In this document: piece after piece, positions 51,681 through 60,282 of the stretch
How the letters are laid out: each line of letters starts with the position of its first letter
Position numbering within the stretch: the stretch's first letter is position 1
NCBI GenBank assembly: GCA_934085565.1
Contig: CAKOHG010000001.1
Coordinates: 62,001-126,000 of the forward strand
Direction of reading: 5' to 3'
DNA: 64,000 nucleotides
Origin: an uncultured Bacilli bacterium
GTDB taxonomy: Bacteria; Bacillota_I; Bacilli_A; RF39; UBA660
The notes under the pieces: generated by a model
Database searches by the model: none
What the model was told of the DNA's origin: nothing
Seen by the model: the letters and a program-made list of their open reading frames with translations, nothing else
Made by a program: the position numbers and the translations under genes

Positions 51681-52415
51681 ATGAATCGAAATATTCTTTT
51701 AGATGTAGCGGAGTCTTTAGAAAAAGAAAAACTTATTGCAGAAACAAAAGAAAAAGATGTTATGATAAGACATTATTTAATTACAGAAAATGATAAAAAA
51801 ACTATCCATGAAGAAGCAGGAGATTATTTTGTTTTTTCTTTTGATGACATGGTACTTTATGAAGAAAAAGAAAGTTTAAAAAAAGTACTTAAAAAGACAC
51901 TGAAAACTTTTTTAAAAAAATATCATAAGGGAGGAACTATCTTATTTATTGGTTTAGGTTCTAAAAATATTTTAGGGGATAGTTTTGGACCTAAAGTTTT
52001 AAATAATTTAATTGCCACGAATGCTTATAATGATTTTTTAGTTTTACCTAAAGTCGCTCTTTTTACACCAGATACGACCAACAAAACAGGTATTTCATCT
52101 TATAAACTTATTGAGATGGTTGTTAATCATTTAAAACCGGATTTAATTATTCTTGTCGATTCTTTTACAACAAATCATTTTAAAAATTTAAATCGAACAT
52201 TAGAAGTTAATGATTGTGGAATTTGTTTTGCAAATCAATTAAGAAGTAATAAAGAAATTACTAGAAAAACCTTTAATATACCTCTTCTTTCAATTGGATA
52301 TCCTACGATGCTTAAAATGCATAAAACTTATTTAAATCATTTTAGATTAGAAAAAGATTTAAATATTATGTCAGAAGTTGTAGCTTCGGCTTTTAATGAG
52401 CTACTTTTTGATTAA
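51681..52415 (+). CDS. gpr: Diverged germination protease (GPR, peptidase A25 family)
   Basis: GPR degrades the small acid-soluble DNA-binding proteins when spores germinate. The 244-residue protein is shorter than the usual 370. It keeps the layout FIGLGSKNILGDSFGPKV, where Bacillus has GLGN...DALGP, then KTGISSYKLIEMVVNHLKPDLIILVDSF (given here only in outline; the final VDSF corresponds to the IDAL strand of GPR), and LSIGYPTML for the IGVPTVV segment. The N-terminal pro-region and parts around the active site are reduced. The AGGTGAT site supports the start. It lies just before cotE, within a spore-gene region. Confidence 0.7.
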   Translation: MNRNILLDVAESLEKEKLIAETKEKDVMIRHYLITENDKKTIHEEAGDYFVFSFDDMVLYEEKESLKKVLKKTLKTFLKKYHKGGTILFIGLGSKNILGDSFGPKVLNNLIATNAYNDFLVLPKVALFTPDTTNKTGISSYKLIEMVVNHLKPDLIILVDSFTTNHFKNLNRTLEVNDCGICFANQLRSNKEITRKTFNIPLLSIGYPTMLKMHKTYLNHFRLEKDLNIMSEVVASAFNELLFD

Positions 52416-52475
52416 AAGTTTAAAAATGAGTACAAAAACACAGATAAATGCATAAATTACATTAGAGGTGATAAA

Positions 52476-52997
52476 GTGGCAAGTTTTAAAGAGATTGTAA
52501 CGAAAGCTGTGATAGGTAAAGCCAAAAAAACAAATAGTATGCATTTTTCTTTTACTCCTGATGAATCCTGTGATACCGTTTTAGGTTGTTGGGTTATTAA
52601 TCATAATTTTTCAGGATCAAATATGAGTGGAAAAGTAGGTGTTAATGGATCTTTTGATGTCAATGTTTGGTATTCTTATGATAATGATACTAAGACAAAG
52701 GTAAATACTAAAAAATTTGCATATAATGAGTTTCTTAATGTTCCTTTAAAAGATTCTGGTACTTTAACGAATAATTCTGAAATCATTGTTAGAAGTCTTA
52801 AACAACCTACTGTGACGAATGTAGAAGTTAAAGATGGTAATATTGTTTTAGATATTGAAAAAGAGTTAGGTGTAGAAATTGTTGGTGATACTAAGATAAA
52901 AGTACCTATCGAAGATGTAGATGACGATTATGATGAAATCGTGGATGAAGAAGAAGTTACAAGTATAGACGATGTAAATGAAAATTATTTAGAATAG
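52476..52997 (+). CDS. cotE: Outer spore coat protein CotE
   Basis: CotE directs assembly of the outer spore coat. The 173-residue protein closely follows Bacillus CotE: FKEIVTKAVIGKAKK at the start, LGCWVINHNF near residue 37, FDVNVWYSYDNDTKT in the middle and a strongly acidic tail (DVDDDYDEIVDEEEV). The start is GTG with AGGTGAT ahead. It confirms that this organism makes spores with a Bacillus-like coat. Confidence 0.93.
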   Translation: MASFKEIVTKAVIGKAKKTNSMHFSFTPDESCDTVLGCWVINHNFSGSNMSGKVGVNGSFDVNVWYSYDNDTKTKVNTKKFAYNEFLNVPLKDSGTLTNNSEIIVRSLKQPTVTNVEVKDGNIVLDIEKELGVEIVGDTKIKVPIEDVDDDYDEIVDEEEVTSIDDVNENYLE

Positions 52998-53020
52998 AGC
53001 ACTTAAAAGTGTTCTTTTTA
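52997..53020 (+). terminator. Terminator after cotE
   Basis: GAGCACT-TAAA-AGTGTTC (one G-U pair), then T run. Confidence 0.75.
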
Positions 53021-53032
53021 AATGCTTAAAAT

Positions 53033-53062
53033 TTGACATAGATATATAAATTATATTAAAAT
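53033..53062 (+). promoter_or_regulatory. Probable promoter of the accessory islet
   Basis: TTGACA (53033-53038), 18-base spacer, TAAAAT (53057-53062). Confidence 0.5.
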
Positions 53063-53153
53063 TATTTTTAGGTAAGTTAGTGCATGATTTGCAGTTAAAT
53101 AAAGGAGAAGTCTAAGAACCAAGGTACTTTGTAAAAAGAGAAAAGTGAAAAAT

Positions 53154-53498
53154 ATGAAAAGAAATATGACATTTATAGAAAAATATTTTAAATTGAAGAA
53201 TGAATTAAAGGCTAAGAGACGAAAAAAAGAACAAATAGAACAAATTATATTGGAAATGACATTTCAAAAAACAAAATTTGAAAATATTATTGAATTCTCT
53301 GAAATCGGTTTGATTCCATTGAATATTGCTACATTCTCAATAATTTTATCTAATTCAAATATAAAGAATTCTGTTCTGTTGCTATTAATTGTATTATTTG
53401 AAATAATTATAGGCTTGACTATTGTTGACAATGCTAAAATATGTTCTTGTCAACTTGAAAGTTTAATAAATATGTCTGAACAGTTATTGAAAAAATAA
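53154..53498 (+). CDS. Small membrane protein in an accessory islet
   Basis: A 114-residue protein, not recognised. A lysine-rich N-terminal helix (about 1-40) is followed by two hydrophobic spans (about 50-66 and 72-90) and a short tail with two cysteines. The start is uncertain: ATG 53154 is the first ATG, GTG 53145 is also in frame, and neither has a good ribosome binding site; an AAAGGAG lies 47 bases upstream. Codon use differs from neighbours, with more ATA and TGT. Confidence 0.45.
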   Translation: MKRNMTFIEKYFKLKNELKAKRRKKEQIEQIILEMTFQKTKFENIIEFSEIGLIPLNIATFSIILSNSNIKNSVLLLLIVLFEIIIGLTIVDNAKICSCQLESLINMSEQLLKK

Positions 53499-53596
53499 TA
53501 CAACGTAATATAATAAAAAAATGCAAATTTTGCGTAGCATTATTAGCAAGTGTTATAGCAATCAAATAATATTATACATATATGGGGGGTAGTAGA

Positions 53597-54463
53597 ATGT
53601 CAAAAACAAATTGCTTAGTAAAAAAAATAAATAATTATCAAAAATGGATGAAAATTTTAGATTGTGCATATTATGTTTATTTAGATGAAATAAAAAAATT
53701 TGAATTTAAAAAGGTAAGTAAATATAATAAATCACGGACTATATATGAAAGAATCGAATACGATTTTAATGTAATAAATGAATTTATTGGTAAACAAGAT
53801 TTATTAAATGCTGCTACTATTTTAAGAACGCTATATGAGAATATCATATATATTATAGCTAAATCATATAATAAAGAAATAAACATAACTATGAATACTC
53901 CTGTCAAAACATTAAGAGAGGTTTTAGAAAATAATTGTCAGAAAATATTTACAAATTATTTTAAAAAAGAAGATTTCAATGAAATTTATACATATTTATG
54001 TAAAATTGTTCATCCTTGCAGTATGAAAGAATTGCTTTCATATATGGGTAAAACTACAAAATATAAAAATTATTTACTAAATAATTTAAAATATATTATG
54101 TTATTAATACAATATTTATATTTGAATTTTCTGAATAAAAGAGTGGGAAATGAAGAAAGTAAATTAGATTTATATTTTATAGATCTTTGCTCTTATGTTA
54201 ACTTAGTAAATGTTAATTATTTTGTGAATGATGTGAAAAACATGCAATCATTTATAAAACGTTTTTTCTATTATGATCAAAACACTAAATATGTCAATAA
54301 AAAGCAAGAGGTAGTAAAAGAAATTCATAAATCATTAACTGACAACGAAAAAATAGTTGAAATAGTTGAAAAGAATATAGAAGAATTAGGAAAATCCTTA
54401 GAAAAGGAACTAAAAGAAAGTGGCTATAATGAAGCTATAAATGAAATTTTAAATAGAAATTAA
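53597..54463 (+). CDS. Helical protein of unknown function in an accessory islet
   Basis: A 288-residue, nearly all-helical, lysine-rich protein with frequent ATA codons, unlike the core genes around it. Two landmarks, AATILRTLYENI near residue 75 and KIVHPCS near 138, recall the Arg-Glu and His motifs of DUF5677/HEPN-like proteins that are often part of accessory or defence loci, but this is only a resemblance. The C-terminal 60 residues look like a coiled coil. GGGGGGT is six bases ahead of ATG 53597; an earlier in-frame ATG at 53582 overlaps that site. It is ended by a strong terminator before rpsP. Confidence 0.55.
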   Translation: MSKTNCLVKKINNYQKWMKILDCAYYVYLDEIKKFEFKKVSKYNKSRTIYERIEYDFNVINEFIGKQDLLNAATILRTLYENIIYIIAKSYNKEINITMNTPVKTLREVLENNCQKIFTNYFKKEDFNEIYTYLCKIVHPCSMKELLSYMGKTTKYKNYLLNNLKYIMLLIQYLYLNFLNKRVGNEESKLDLYFIDLCSYVNLVNVNYFVNDVKNMQSFIKRFFYYDQNTKYVNKKQEVVKEIHKSLTDNEKIVEIVEKNIEELGKSLEKELKESGYNEAINEILNRN

Positions 54464-54480
54464 TTTTAAAATTTGTGTAG

Positions 54481-54517
54481 TGCTGTCAATAGTTTTATGT
54501 TGACAGTCTTTTTTTTC
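54481..54517 (+). terminator. Terminator of the accessory islet
   Basis: CTGTCAA (54483-54489) pairs with TTGACAG (54500-54506), then T run. Confidence 0.85.
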
Positions 54518-54552
54518 TTTGCTAAAATACTTATATCAAAGGAGGTATTATC

Positions 54553-54828
54553 ATGGCTGTTAAATTAAGACTTAAAAGAATGGGTTCTAAAGCTAAACCT
54601 TTCTATCGTATCGTTGCGGCTGATTCAAGAAGCCCAAGAGATGGTAGATTTCTAGAAGTTGTTGGAACATACAATCCTGTTAAAGGACAAGAAGTTGTTA
54701 CTGTTAACGAAGAAAAAGCAATGTATTGGCTTTCTAATGGAGCTATTCCTACTGATACTGTTCGTAGTATTTTAAGCAAACAAGGAATTATGAAAAAATT
54801 TGCTGAATCTAAAAAAGCAGGTAAATAA
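54553..54828 (+). CDS. rpsP: Ribosomal protein bS16
   Basis: Small-subunit protein S16, 91 residues. AVKLRLKRMGSKAKPFYRIVAADSR (seen in outline) and GRFLEVVGTYNP are diagnostic. AAAGGAGG lies ahead. It overlaps the KH gene by one base (TAATG), as in other Firmicutes. Confidence 0.97.
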   Translation: MAVKLRLKRMGSKAKPFYRIVAADSRSPRDGRFLEVVGTYNPVKGQEVVTVNEEKAMYWLSNGAIPTDTVRSILSKQGIMKKFAESKKAGK

Positions 54829-55073
54829 TGAAATCTTTAGAAGAGTATACAGAAATACTTGTCAAAAGTATTATTAAAAAACCTGACTTATTAAAAGTTT
54901 CGGCACATGATATCGATGGAACTATTAAATTAGATATTTTAGTACCTCAAGATGTCATGGGAAGTGTTATTGGTAAAAATGGTCGAACCATTCATGCCAT
55001 TAGAACCCTTATTTCTTTATATGCTTATAAAGAAAATCTTCCTAAAGTTGAAGTGAATGTCGAATCTTTCTAA
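54828..55073 (+). CDS. khpA: KH-domain RNA-binding protein KhpA (YlqC)
   Basis: An 81-residue single KH domain. The GxxG loop is GKNG (within VMGSVIGKNGRTIHAIR) near residue 49. KhpA with KhpB binds RNA and affects cell elongation and division in streptococci. It is translationally coupled to rpsP. The rimM and trmD genes that often follow are not present here. Confidence 0.93.
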   Translation: MKSLEEYTEILVKSIIKKPDLLKVSAHDIDGTIKLDILVPQDVMGSVIGKNGRTIHAIRTLISLYAYKENLPKVEVNVESF

Positions 55074-55099
55074 AGTGTCTTGTAAAAGGCACTTTTTTT
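55072..55099 (+). terminator. Terminator after rpsP-khpA
   Basis: AAAGTGTCT / AGGCACTTT with one G-U pair and T run. Confidence 0.8.
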
Positions 55100-55144
55100 A
55101 AAATAAAAATATGGTAAAATATTAAATGAAGAAGGTAGTAAATT

Positions 55145-55858
55145 ATGAAAAAAACAATCGCGTTTGTAGGTGTTATAGCTCTTATACTAGTAAGTTTTAT
55201 CGTCTATTTGGTATTTAATAAGCCAGAAGAAAAAGAAGAATCATTTGAAGAAATTTCTGTTAATGATGTTCTTGTCGAGGAAGTTTTTAAAAGTGTAGAT
55301 GCGGGTAGTAATTATGATTTTCAAGACGAAGTTTATAAAAAAGGCACTTTTTCTAATCAATATATTTTAGGACTTGCAATCTCCCGTTATTTTTTGGATA
55401 ATCCAAATACAAATGAAGTAAACGAAACAACTATCGACGCTTACGTAAAAAAAATATTTGGTAAGATTACTTATGCCCATGAATCTGGTTATTTTCTAAC
55501 TTCAAGTCTATGTAAATTTACATATGACAAAGGGACTCATTCATACAAAATAAATACAGAATGCAATCATGTTGCCTCAACCAATATTTTAAAAAAGAGA
55601 ATAAAAGCCTATAAAACCGCTACTGTCTTGTACGTTCAAGAAAAAATTATTGTTACGGAAACCATTAAATCAGATGACGAGACGATAAATTTAACAAATG
55701 TATACAAAGATATTAATAAAAATGATAAGATAGCTACCGTAGAAGAAAAAAATGTAAAAATGGATGACTATTTAGAAGAAGCAGAGACTTACGAATATAA
55801 ATTCGAGTTTGACGGCGAATCATTTGTTTTTAAAGAAATTAAAAAAATTAATGCTTAA
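55145..55858 (+). CDS. Unknown protein with N-terminal membrane anchor
   Basis: A 237-residue protein with one N-terminal span (about residues 5-24) and an extracytoplasmic domain rich in Lys and Glu. It has two cysteines (about 125 and 142) that could form a disulfide, and a strand-rich C-terminal third ending in YKFEFDGESFVFKEI. No family recognised. It stands alone between khpA and polA with its own terminator. Confidence 0.6.
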   Translation: MKKTIAFVGVIALILVSFIVYLVFNKPEEKEESFEEISVNDVLVEEVFKSVDAGSNYDFQDEVYKKGTFSNQYILGLAISRYFLDNPNTNEVNETTIDAYVKKIFGKITYAHESGYFLTSSLCKFTYDKGTHSYKINTECNHVASTNILKKRIKAYKTATVLYVQEKIIVTETIKSDDETINLTNVYKDINKNDKIATVEEKNVKMDDYLEEAETYEYKFEFDGESFVFKEIKKINA

Positions 55859-55862
55859 AAAG

Positions 55863-55891
55863 AGGGAAGAATACATAAATTCTTCTTTTTC
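55863..55891 (+). terminator. Terminator before polA
   Basis: GAAGAAT (55866-55872) and ATTCTTC (55879-55885) then T run. It ends just before the -10 box of polA (TATAAT 55897-55902). Confidence 0.8.
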
Positions 55892-55927
55892 TATGGTATA
55901 ATGAACAAAGAAAGTATTGGTGAAGAC

Positions 55928-58504
55928 ATGAAAAAAATAATTCTTGTAGATGGTAACAATCTGATTTATCGTAGTTATTATGCAACTGCCTACTCAGGCT
56001 CTTTGCTAAGAAATTCTAAGGGATTTCCGACAAATGCTTTATATGGCTTTATTGGGATGATGAATAAAATCATTCATGAAGAAAAGCCAGAATATATCGC
56101 GGTTGCTTTTGATATAGGCAAAAACTTTCGAAAAGAAAAGTATCCATTTTATAAAGAGGGAAGAAAGAAAACACCGGAAGAATTGCATATGCAAGAACCT
56201 TATGCTAGAAAAATTTTGAAAGCAATGGGTATTCCTTATTTTGAACTCGCTCCTTATGAAGCTGATGATATTATTGGAACATTCGCTCGTATGGTTGAAG
56301 AAGATGACAATTTTGAGGGATGTATTATAAGCTCTGACCGTGACTTATTGCAACTTGTAAGTCCCCAATTAGAGATGAAACTTTTAAAACAAAAAGACTA
56401 TATTCGTTATAATATGGAAACATTCAAAAATGATTATGGTATGGATCCTATTCATATCATTGATTTAAAAGCTTTAGCAGGTGATGCCAGTGACAACATT
56501 CCTGGTGTATCAGGAATAGGCGAAAAAACGGCATTAAATTTACTTCATGAATATGGTACTTTAGAAGGTATTTATGAAAATATTGATAACATTAAAGGAA
56601 AAACAAGAGAAAAATTAGAAAATGATAAAGACAAGGCTTTCATGAGTAAAGAAATCGCCACCATTTATAGAGAAGTTCCTTTAGATATTAAAGATTTAGA
56701 AAATATTCGTTATACTCCTTTAGACGGAAAAGAATTAGAAAACTTATATGAAGAATTAGAATTTTATTCTTTTTTAAAAAATCTTCGTCAAGAAGAAGTA
56801 GCAGAAAAAGAATTTGTTTTTGAAAAAGTGACGAATGAAACCGTTTTAGATGAAGAAGAATATGCTCTTTATTTAGAACTTGATGGGAATAATTATCATA
56901 AGGCAAATATTATTGGTATGGGGTTATCTTCTAAAGAGAAAAACTATTTTGTTTCCAAAGACCAAATTTCTTCCGTTCTTGCAAAAATAAAAGATAAAGT
57001 TTTATATACTTATGATTTAAAGAAAAACATTGTGGCATTAAATCGTTTAAATATAAAAATGCCTTCTTGTAATACGGATTTAATGATTTTAAAAGCTCTT
57101 TTAGATGATAGTAGTAAAGATGATATTGCTTTTTACATGGTGCCAAATGGTTACCAAGTAAATTTCTTAGAAACTTTATGGAAAAAGGATATTATTTTAG
57201 ATGAATCTTTAGAAAAAGAAATTGTTTTAAAAGCACGTTTTATTTATGATGTTCGAGATCGGGCTATTTTAGATATTAAAAGAGATGATATGTATGAACT
57301 TTTTAAAGACATTGAAATGCCTTTAGCTCCTGTTTTAGCAGATATGGAAATCACGGGTGTTAAAGTGGACAAATCTGTTTTAGATGAAATGAAAGAAGAA
57401 ACAAAAGGCAAAATAGACGTTTTAACCAAAGAAATTTATGAACTAGCGGGAGAAGAATTTAATATTGCCAGTCCTAAACAATTAGGAGAGATTCTTTTTA
57501 TCAAACTTGGTTTGCCAGGTGGCAAAAAAACAGAAAAAGGCTATAAAACAGATGTAAAAGTTCTTCATAAACTTTTAGATGTTCATCCTATTATTGCAAA
57601 GGTTTTAGAATATAGAAATGTTAGAAAACTTTATGATACTTATTTAGAAGGCATGCAAAATTATATAATGGAAGATGGTAAAATACATACGATTTTCAAA
57701 CAAAATTTTGCTAGAACAGGACGTCTTTCTTCTACAGAACCAAACTTACAAAATATACCTGTTCGTGATGAAGAAGGAAAGAAAATCAGAAAAGCTTTCT
57801 TACCTGTCAATGACTTATTTTTAAGCGCGGATTACAGCCAAATTGAACTCCGTATTTTAGCCCATATTTCTGGTTCTAAAGAACTACAAGAAGCCTTTAT
57901 TAATGATCAAGATATTCATACCAAAGTGGCTAGTGATATTTATGGTATTCCCGAAAAAGAAGTATCTAAAAAAATGCGTAGTACCGCTAAGGCTGTTATT
58001 TTCGGTATTGTTTATGGTATCAGTGGTTATGGACTTGGGGAAAACTTAGAAATCAGTTCTAAAGAAGCCAAAGAATTCATAGAAAAATACTATGAGCTAT
58101 ATCCAGGTGTTAAAAGATACATGGCTGAAATTGTTAAAGAAGCTATTCAAAATGGCTCAGTAAGAACCCTTTTAAAAAGAAGAAGAATTATTCCTGAATT
58201 AAATAGCCCACAGTATATGGTAAGACAAATGGGAGAAAGAATAGCTCTTAACACACCTATTCAAGGAACAAGTGCCGATATTATCAAAAAGGCTATGGTT
58301 GAAATTTATGATGAATTAAAGAAGCAAAACTTAAAAAGTAAAATGATTTTACAAGTCCACGATGAACTTATTTTTGATCTTATTAAAGAAGAAAAAGAAC
58401 AAGTGGAAAAAATCGTTAAAGATAAGATGACACATACCATTTTTTTGGATGTTCCTTTAAAAGTAAGTGCCGATTACGGGGTAAACTGGTACGATACCAA
58501 GTAA
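55928..58504 (+). CDS. polA: DNA polymerase I
   Basis: Repair and Okazaki-fragment polymerase, 858 residues, full length. The 5'-3' exonuclease domain (about 1-290) has DGNNLIYRSYYA, the EADDIIGTFA helix and the helix-hairpin-helix GVSGIGEKTA. The middle domain (about 300-460) keeps the fold but the first exonuclease motif reads YLELDG instead of DxE, so 3'-5' proofreading is probably lost, as in Bacillus. The polymerase has RTGRLSSTEPNLQNIP, SADYSQIELRILAHIS and QVHDELIF. I chose ATG 55928 (GGTGA ahead) because ATG 55901 lies in the -10 box. Confidence 0.95.
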   Translation: MKKIILVDGNNLIYRSYYATAYSGSLLRNSKGFPTNALYGFIGMMNKIIHEEKPEYIAVAFDIGKNFRKEKYPFYKEGRKKTPEELHMQEPYARKILKAMGIPYFELAPYEADDIIGTFARMVEEDDNFEGCIISSDRDLLQLVSPQLEMKLLKQKDYIRYNMETFKNDYGMDPIHIIDLKALAGDASDNIPGVSGIGEKTALNLLHEYGTLEGIYENIDNIKGKTREKLENDKDKAFMSKEIATIYREVPLDIKDLENIRYTPLDGKELENLYEELEFYSFLKNLRQEEVAEKEFVFEKVTNETVLDEEEYALYLELDGNNYHKANIIGMGLSSKEKNYFVSKDQISSVLAKIKDKVLYTYDLKKNIVALNRLNIKMPSCNTDLMILKALLDDSSKDDIAFYMVPNGYQVNFLETLWKKDIILDESLEKEIVLKARFIYDVRDRAILDIKRDDMYELFKDIEMPLAPVLADMEITGVKVDKSVLDEMKEETKGKIDVLTKEIYELAGEEFNIASPKQLGEILFIKLGLPGGKKTEKGYKTDVKVLHKLLDVHPIIAKVLEYRNVRKLYDTYLEGMQNYIMEDGKIHTIFKQNFARTGRLSSTEPNLQNIPVRDEEGKKIRKAFLPVNDLFLSADYSQIELRILAHISGSKELQEAFINDQDIHTKVASDIYGIPEKEVSKKMRSTAKAVIFGIVYGISGYGLGENLEISSKEAKEFIEKYYELYPGVKRYMAEIVKEAIQNGSVRTLLKRRRIIPELNSPQYMVRQMGERIALNTPIQGTSADIIKKAMVEIYDELKKQNLKSKMILQVHDELIFDLIKEEKEQVEKIVKDKMTHTIFLDVPLKVSADYGVNWYDTK

Positions 58505-58525
58505 TATAGAAAAGAAGTGTTAAAA

Positions 58526-59260
58526 ATGATTTTAAATAAACCAGTCGTTGGCATTGTTCCAACTTATAATTTAACAAATGAGGCAAATGATCCTTATCAA
58601 GATAGAGCTTCTTTTGTGTCCATGTATGTTTCTAAAATTACTGAGTGTGGCGGAGTAGCCATTGGTCTTTTAGACAAAAATGTTTTGGATTATTTGCCAA
58701 TCTGTGACGCTTATATCTGGCCAGGAGGAAATAAAATTTTAAAAGAATTTTATCCTATTATTGAGGATGCAATGAAAAACCATAAGCCTTTACTGGGAGT
58801 ATGCTTAGGTATGCAAGCTATTACAACATTCTTTAATGTTTTAGAAGATAAGGAGAAATTTCCAGAATTAAGTTTTAAAGAGGTTTATGATAAAGGAAAA
58901 GAAGAAAATCCTTATTTAGGACTTGCGGATAATGTACCTTTTCATTCTCGTTATGTTACTAAGGAAGAAGAAACAATTAATAATGCCCGTCATGAAATAA
59001 AGATAAAAGACGGAAGTACTTTAAAAAGTATTTATGAAGTAGATAAAAAAGAAGTTGTAAGTCTTCACGGTTATATCGTTAAAAGAACACCTAAAATTTT
59101 ACAAGTAACAGCCCAAACGGCGGATAACGTTGTAGAAGCTATAGAATATAAAGACTTTATTTTAGGGGTGCAATTTCATCCTGAAATAGAAAAAGACGCG
59201 AAAATATTTAAATGGTTAATAGATAAAGCTTTAGAAAATAAAAGAAAAGATATAAAGTAG
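58526..59260 (+). CDS. Class I glutamine amidotransferase-like peptidase C26
   Basis: A 244-residue member of the gamma-glutamyl-gamma-aminobutyrate hydrolase (PuuD-like) family. The nucleophile Cys is in GVCLGMQAI (near residue 94), and the catalytic His-Glu in QFHPEIE near 217. Such enzymes hydrolyse gamma-glutamyl bonds or act in folate polyglutamate metabolism; the substrate is not clear here. It lies 21 bases after polA; GTG 58517 is also in frame, but ATG 58526 fits the AGAAGTG site better. Confidence 0.85.
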   Translation: MILNKPVVGIVPTYNLTNEANDPYQDRASFVSMYVSKITECGGVAIGLLDKNVLDYLPICDAYIWPGGNKILKEFYPIIEDAMKNHKPLLGVCLGMQAITTFFNVLEDKEKFPELSFKEVYDKGKEENPYLGLADNVPFHSRYVTKEEETINNARHEIKIKDGSTLKSIYEVDKKEVVSLHGYIVKRTPKILQVTAQTADNVVEAIEYKDFILGVQFHPEIEKDAKIFKWLIDKALENKRKDIK

Positions 59261-59275
59261 GAAAGGAAAGTAGTT

Positions 59276-60109
59276 ATGCCAGAAATTGCTGAAGTAGAAA
59301 CTGTTCGTAACACTTTAAAGACACGTATTTTAGGCAAAAAAATCAAAAAAGTGGATGTTTACTATGAACCAATGCTTTTAGATGATAAAGATTATTTTTG
59401 TTCTTCTTTAATAAATCAAAGTTTTGTAGATATTAAAAGAAGAGGTAAGTGGTTACTTTTTGAAACAGAAAAATATTTTCTATTAAGTCATTTAAGAATG
59501 GAAGGAAAATATTTCATTAAAAATAGGGAAGAACCTAAAGAAAAACATGAGCATGTCATTATTACATTCGAAGACAATACGACTCTTCGTTATCACGATA
59601 CCCGTAAATTCGGTCGTATGAAACTAGTTTTAAAAGACAAAGTAAATGAATTTGAAGGAATTAAAAAGCAAGGGATTGAACCTATGGATGAAGCTTTAAC
59701 CAAAGAATATTTATATGAAAAGTTTCATAAACATAATTTACCTATCAAAACTCTTTTACTTGATCAAACTATCATCAGTGGTCTTGGTAATATTTATGCC
59801 AATGAAGTTTTGTTTGCCGCCCGAATTTCACCTTTTAAAAAGGGAAGTGAAATCACCTTAGAAGAATGTGAAGAAATAAAAAATAAAGCAAATTATATTA
59901 TTAAAGCAGCCATTGAAATGGGTGGAACGACTATTAGAAGTTACACAAGCTCTTTAGGAGTCACTGGACGTTTCCAACAATGCTTAATGGTTCATAAAAT
60001 GGATAAACAACCTTGTAAAATCTGTGGGACACCGATTAAAGTATCCTTTATCGGGGGCAGAAGTACCTATTATTGTGAAACGTGTCAAAAAGTAGTTGAA
60101 ACCCCTTAA
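59276..60109 (+). CDS. mutM: Formamidopyrimidine-DNA glycosylase (Fpg/MutM)
   Basis: Removes oxidised purines such as 8-oxoguanine and cuts the abasic site. The 277-residue protein keeps the catalytic Pro2-Glu3 (MPEIAEVETV), the H2TH region with GLGNIYANEVLF, the intercalation loop and the C-terminal zinc finger CKIC...CETC. The usual Leu-Pro after PE is replaced by Ile-Ala. It follows polA as in many Firmicutes. Confidence 0.96.
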   Translation: MPEIAEVETVRNTLKTRILGKKIKKVDVYYEPMLLDDKDYFCSSLINQSFVDIKRRGKWLLFETEKYFLLSHLRMEGKYFIKNREEPKEKHEHVIITFEDNTTLRYHDTRKFGRMKLVLKDKVNEFEGIKKQGIEPMDEALTKEYLYEKFHKHNLPIKTLLLDQTIISGLGNIYANEVLFAARISPFKKGSEITLEECEEIKNKANYIIKAAIEMGGTTIRSYTSSLGVTGRFQQCLMVHKMDKQPCKICGTPIKVSFIGGRSTYYCETCQKVVETP

Positions 60110-60129
60110 AATATTTGTTAAAATAACCT

Positions 60130-60262
60130 TGTTGATGAAGATACTGCCTTACAACCAGTGGAGTCAAATCGTTATTAAGCGTTAATTAAAGAAAGATAGA
60201 TTATTCTATGAATAAAGGTGGTACCGCGGGGTAAACTCGTCCTTTAGACATAGAATTTTTTT
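60130..60262 (+). ncRNA. T-box riboswitch, tyrosine-specific, with very short Stem I
   Basis: The T-box AAAGGTGGTACCGCGGGG is canonical; its TGG begins at 60219. Counting back 69 bases, the same distance as in the Ser leader, gives TAC (60150-60152), a Tyr codon. But the whole Stem I would lie between GTT(G) 60131-60134 and (C)AAC 60152-60155, about 25 bases, without AGAGAG or GGTTGGTG parts. The terminator pairs ATTCTATG (60203-60210) with CATAGAAT (60249-60256) plus AAAGG/CCTTT, then seven T. Confidence 0.85.
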
Positions 60263-60282
60263 ATTTTAGAAAGAGGAAAAAT

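Noticed and set aside
53060..53150. A short leader ORF in front of the islet membrane protein
   Set aside because: AAAGGAG near 53100 has no start codon at suitable distance, and the GTG frame near 53077 is only 11 codons without a ribosome binding site.
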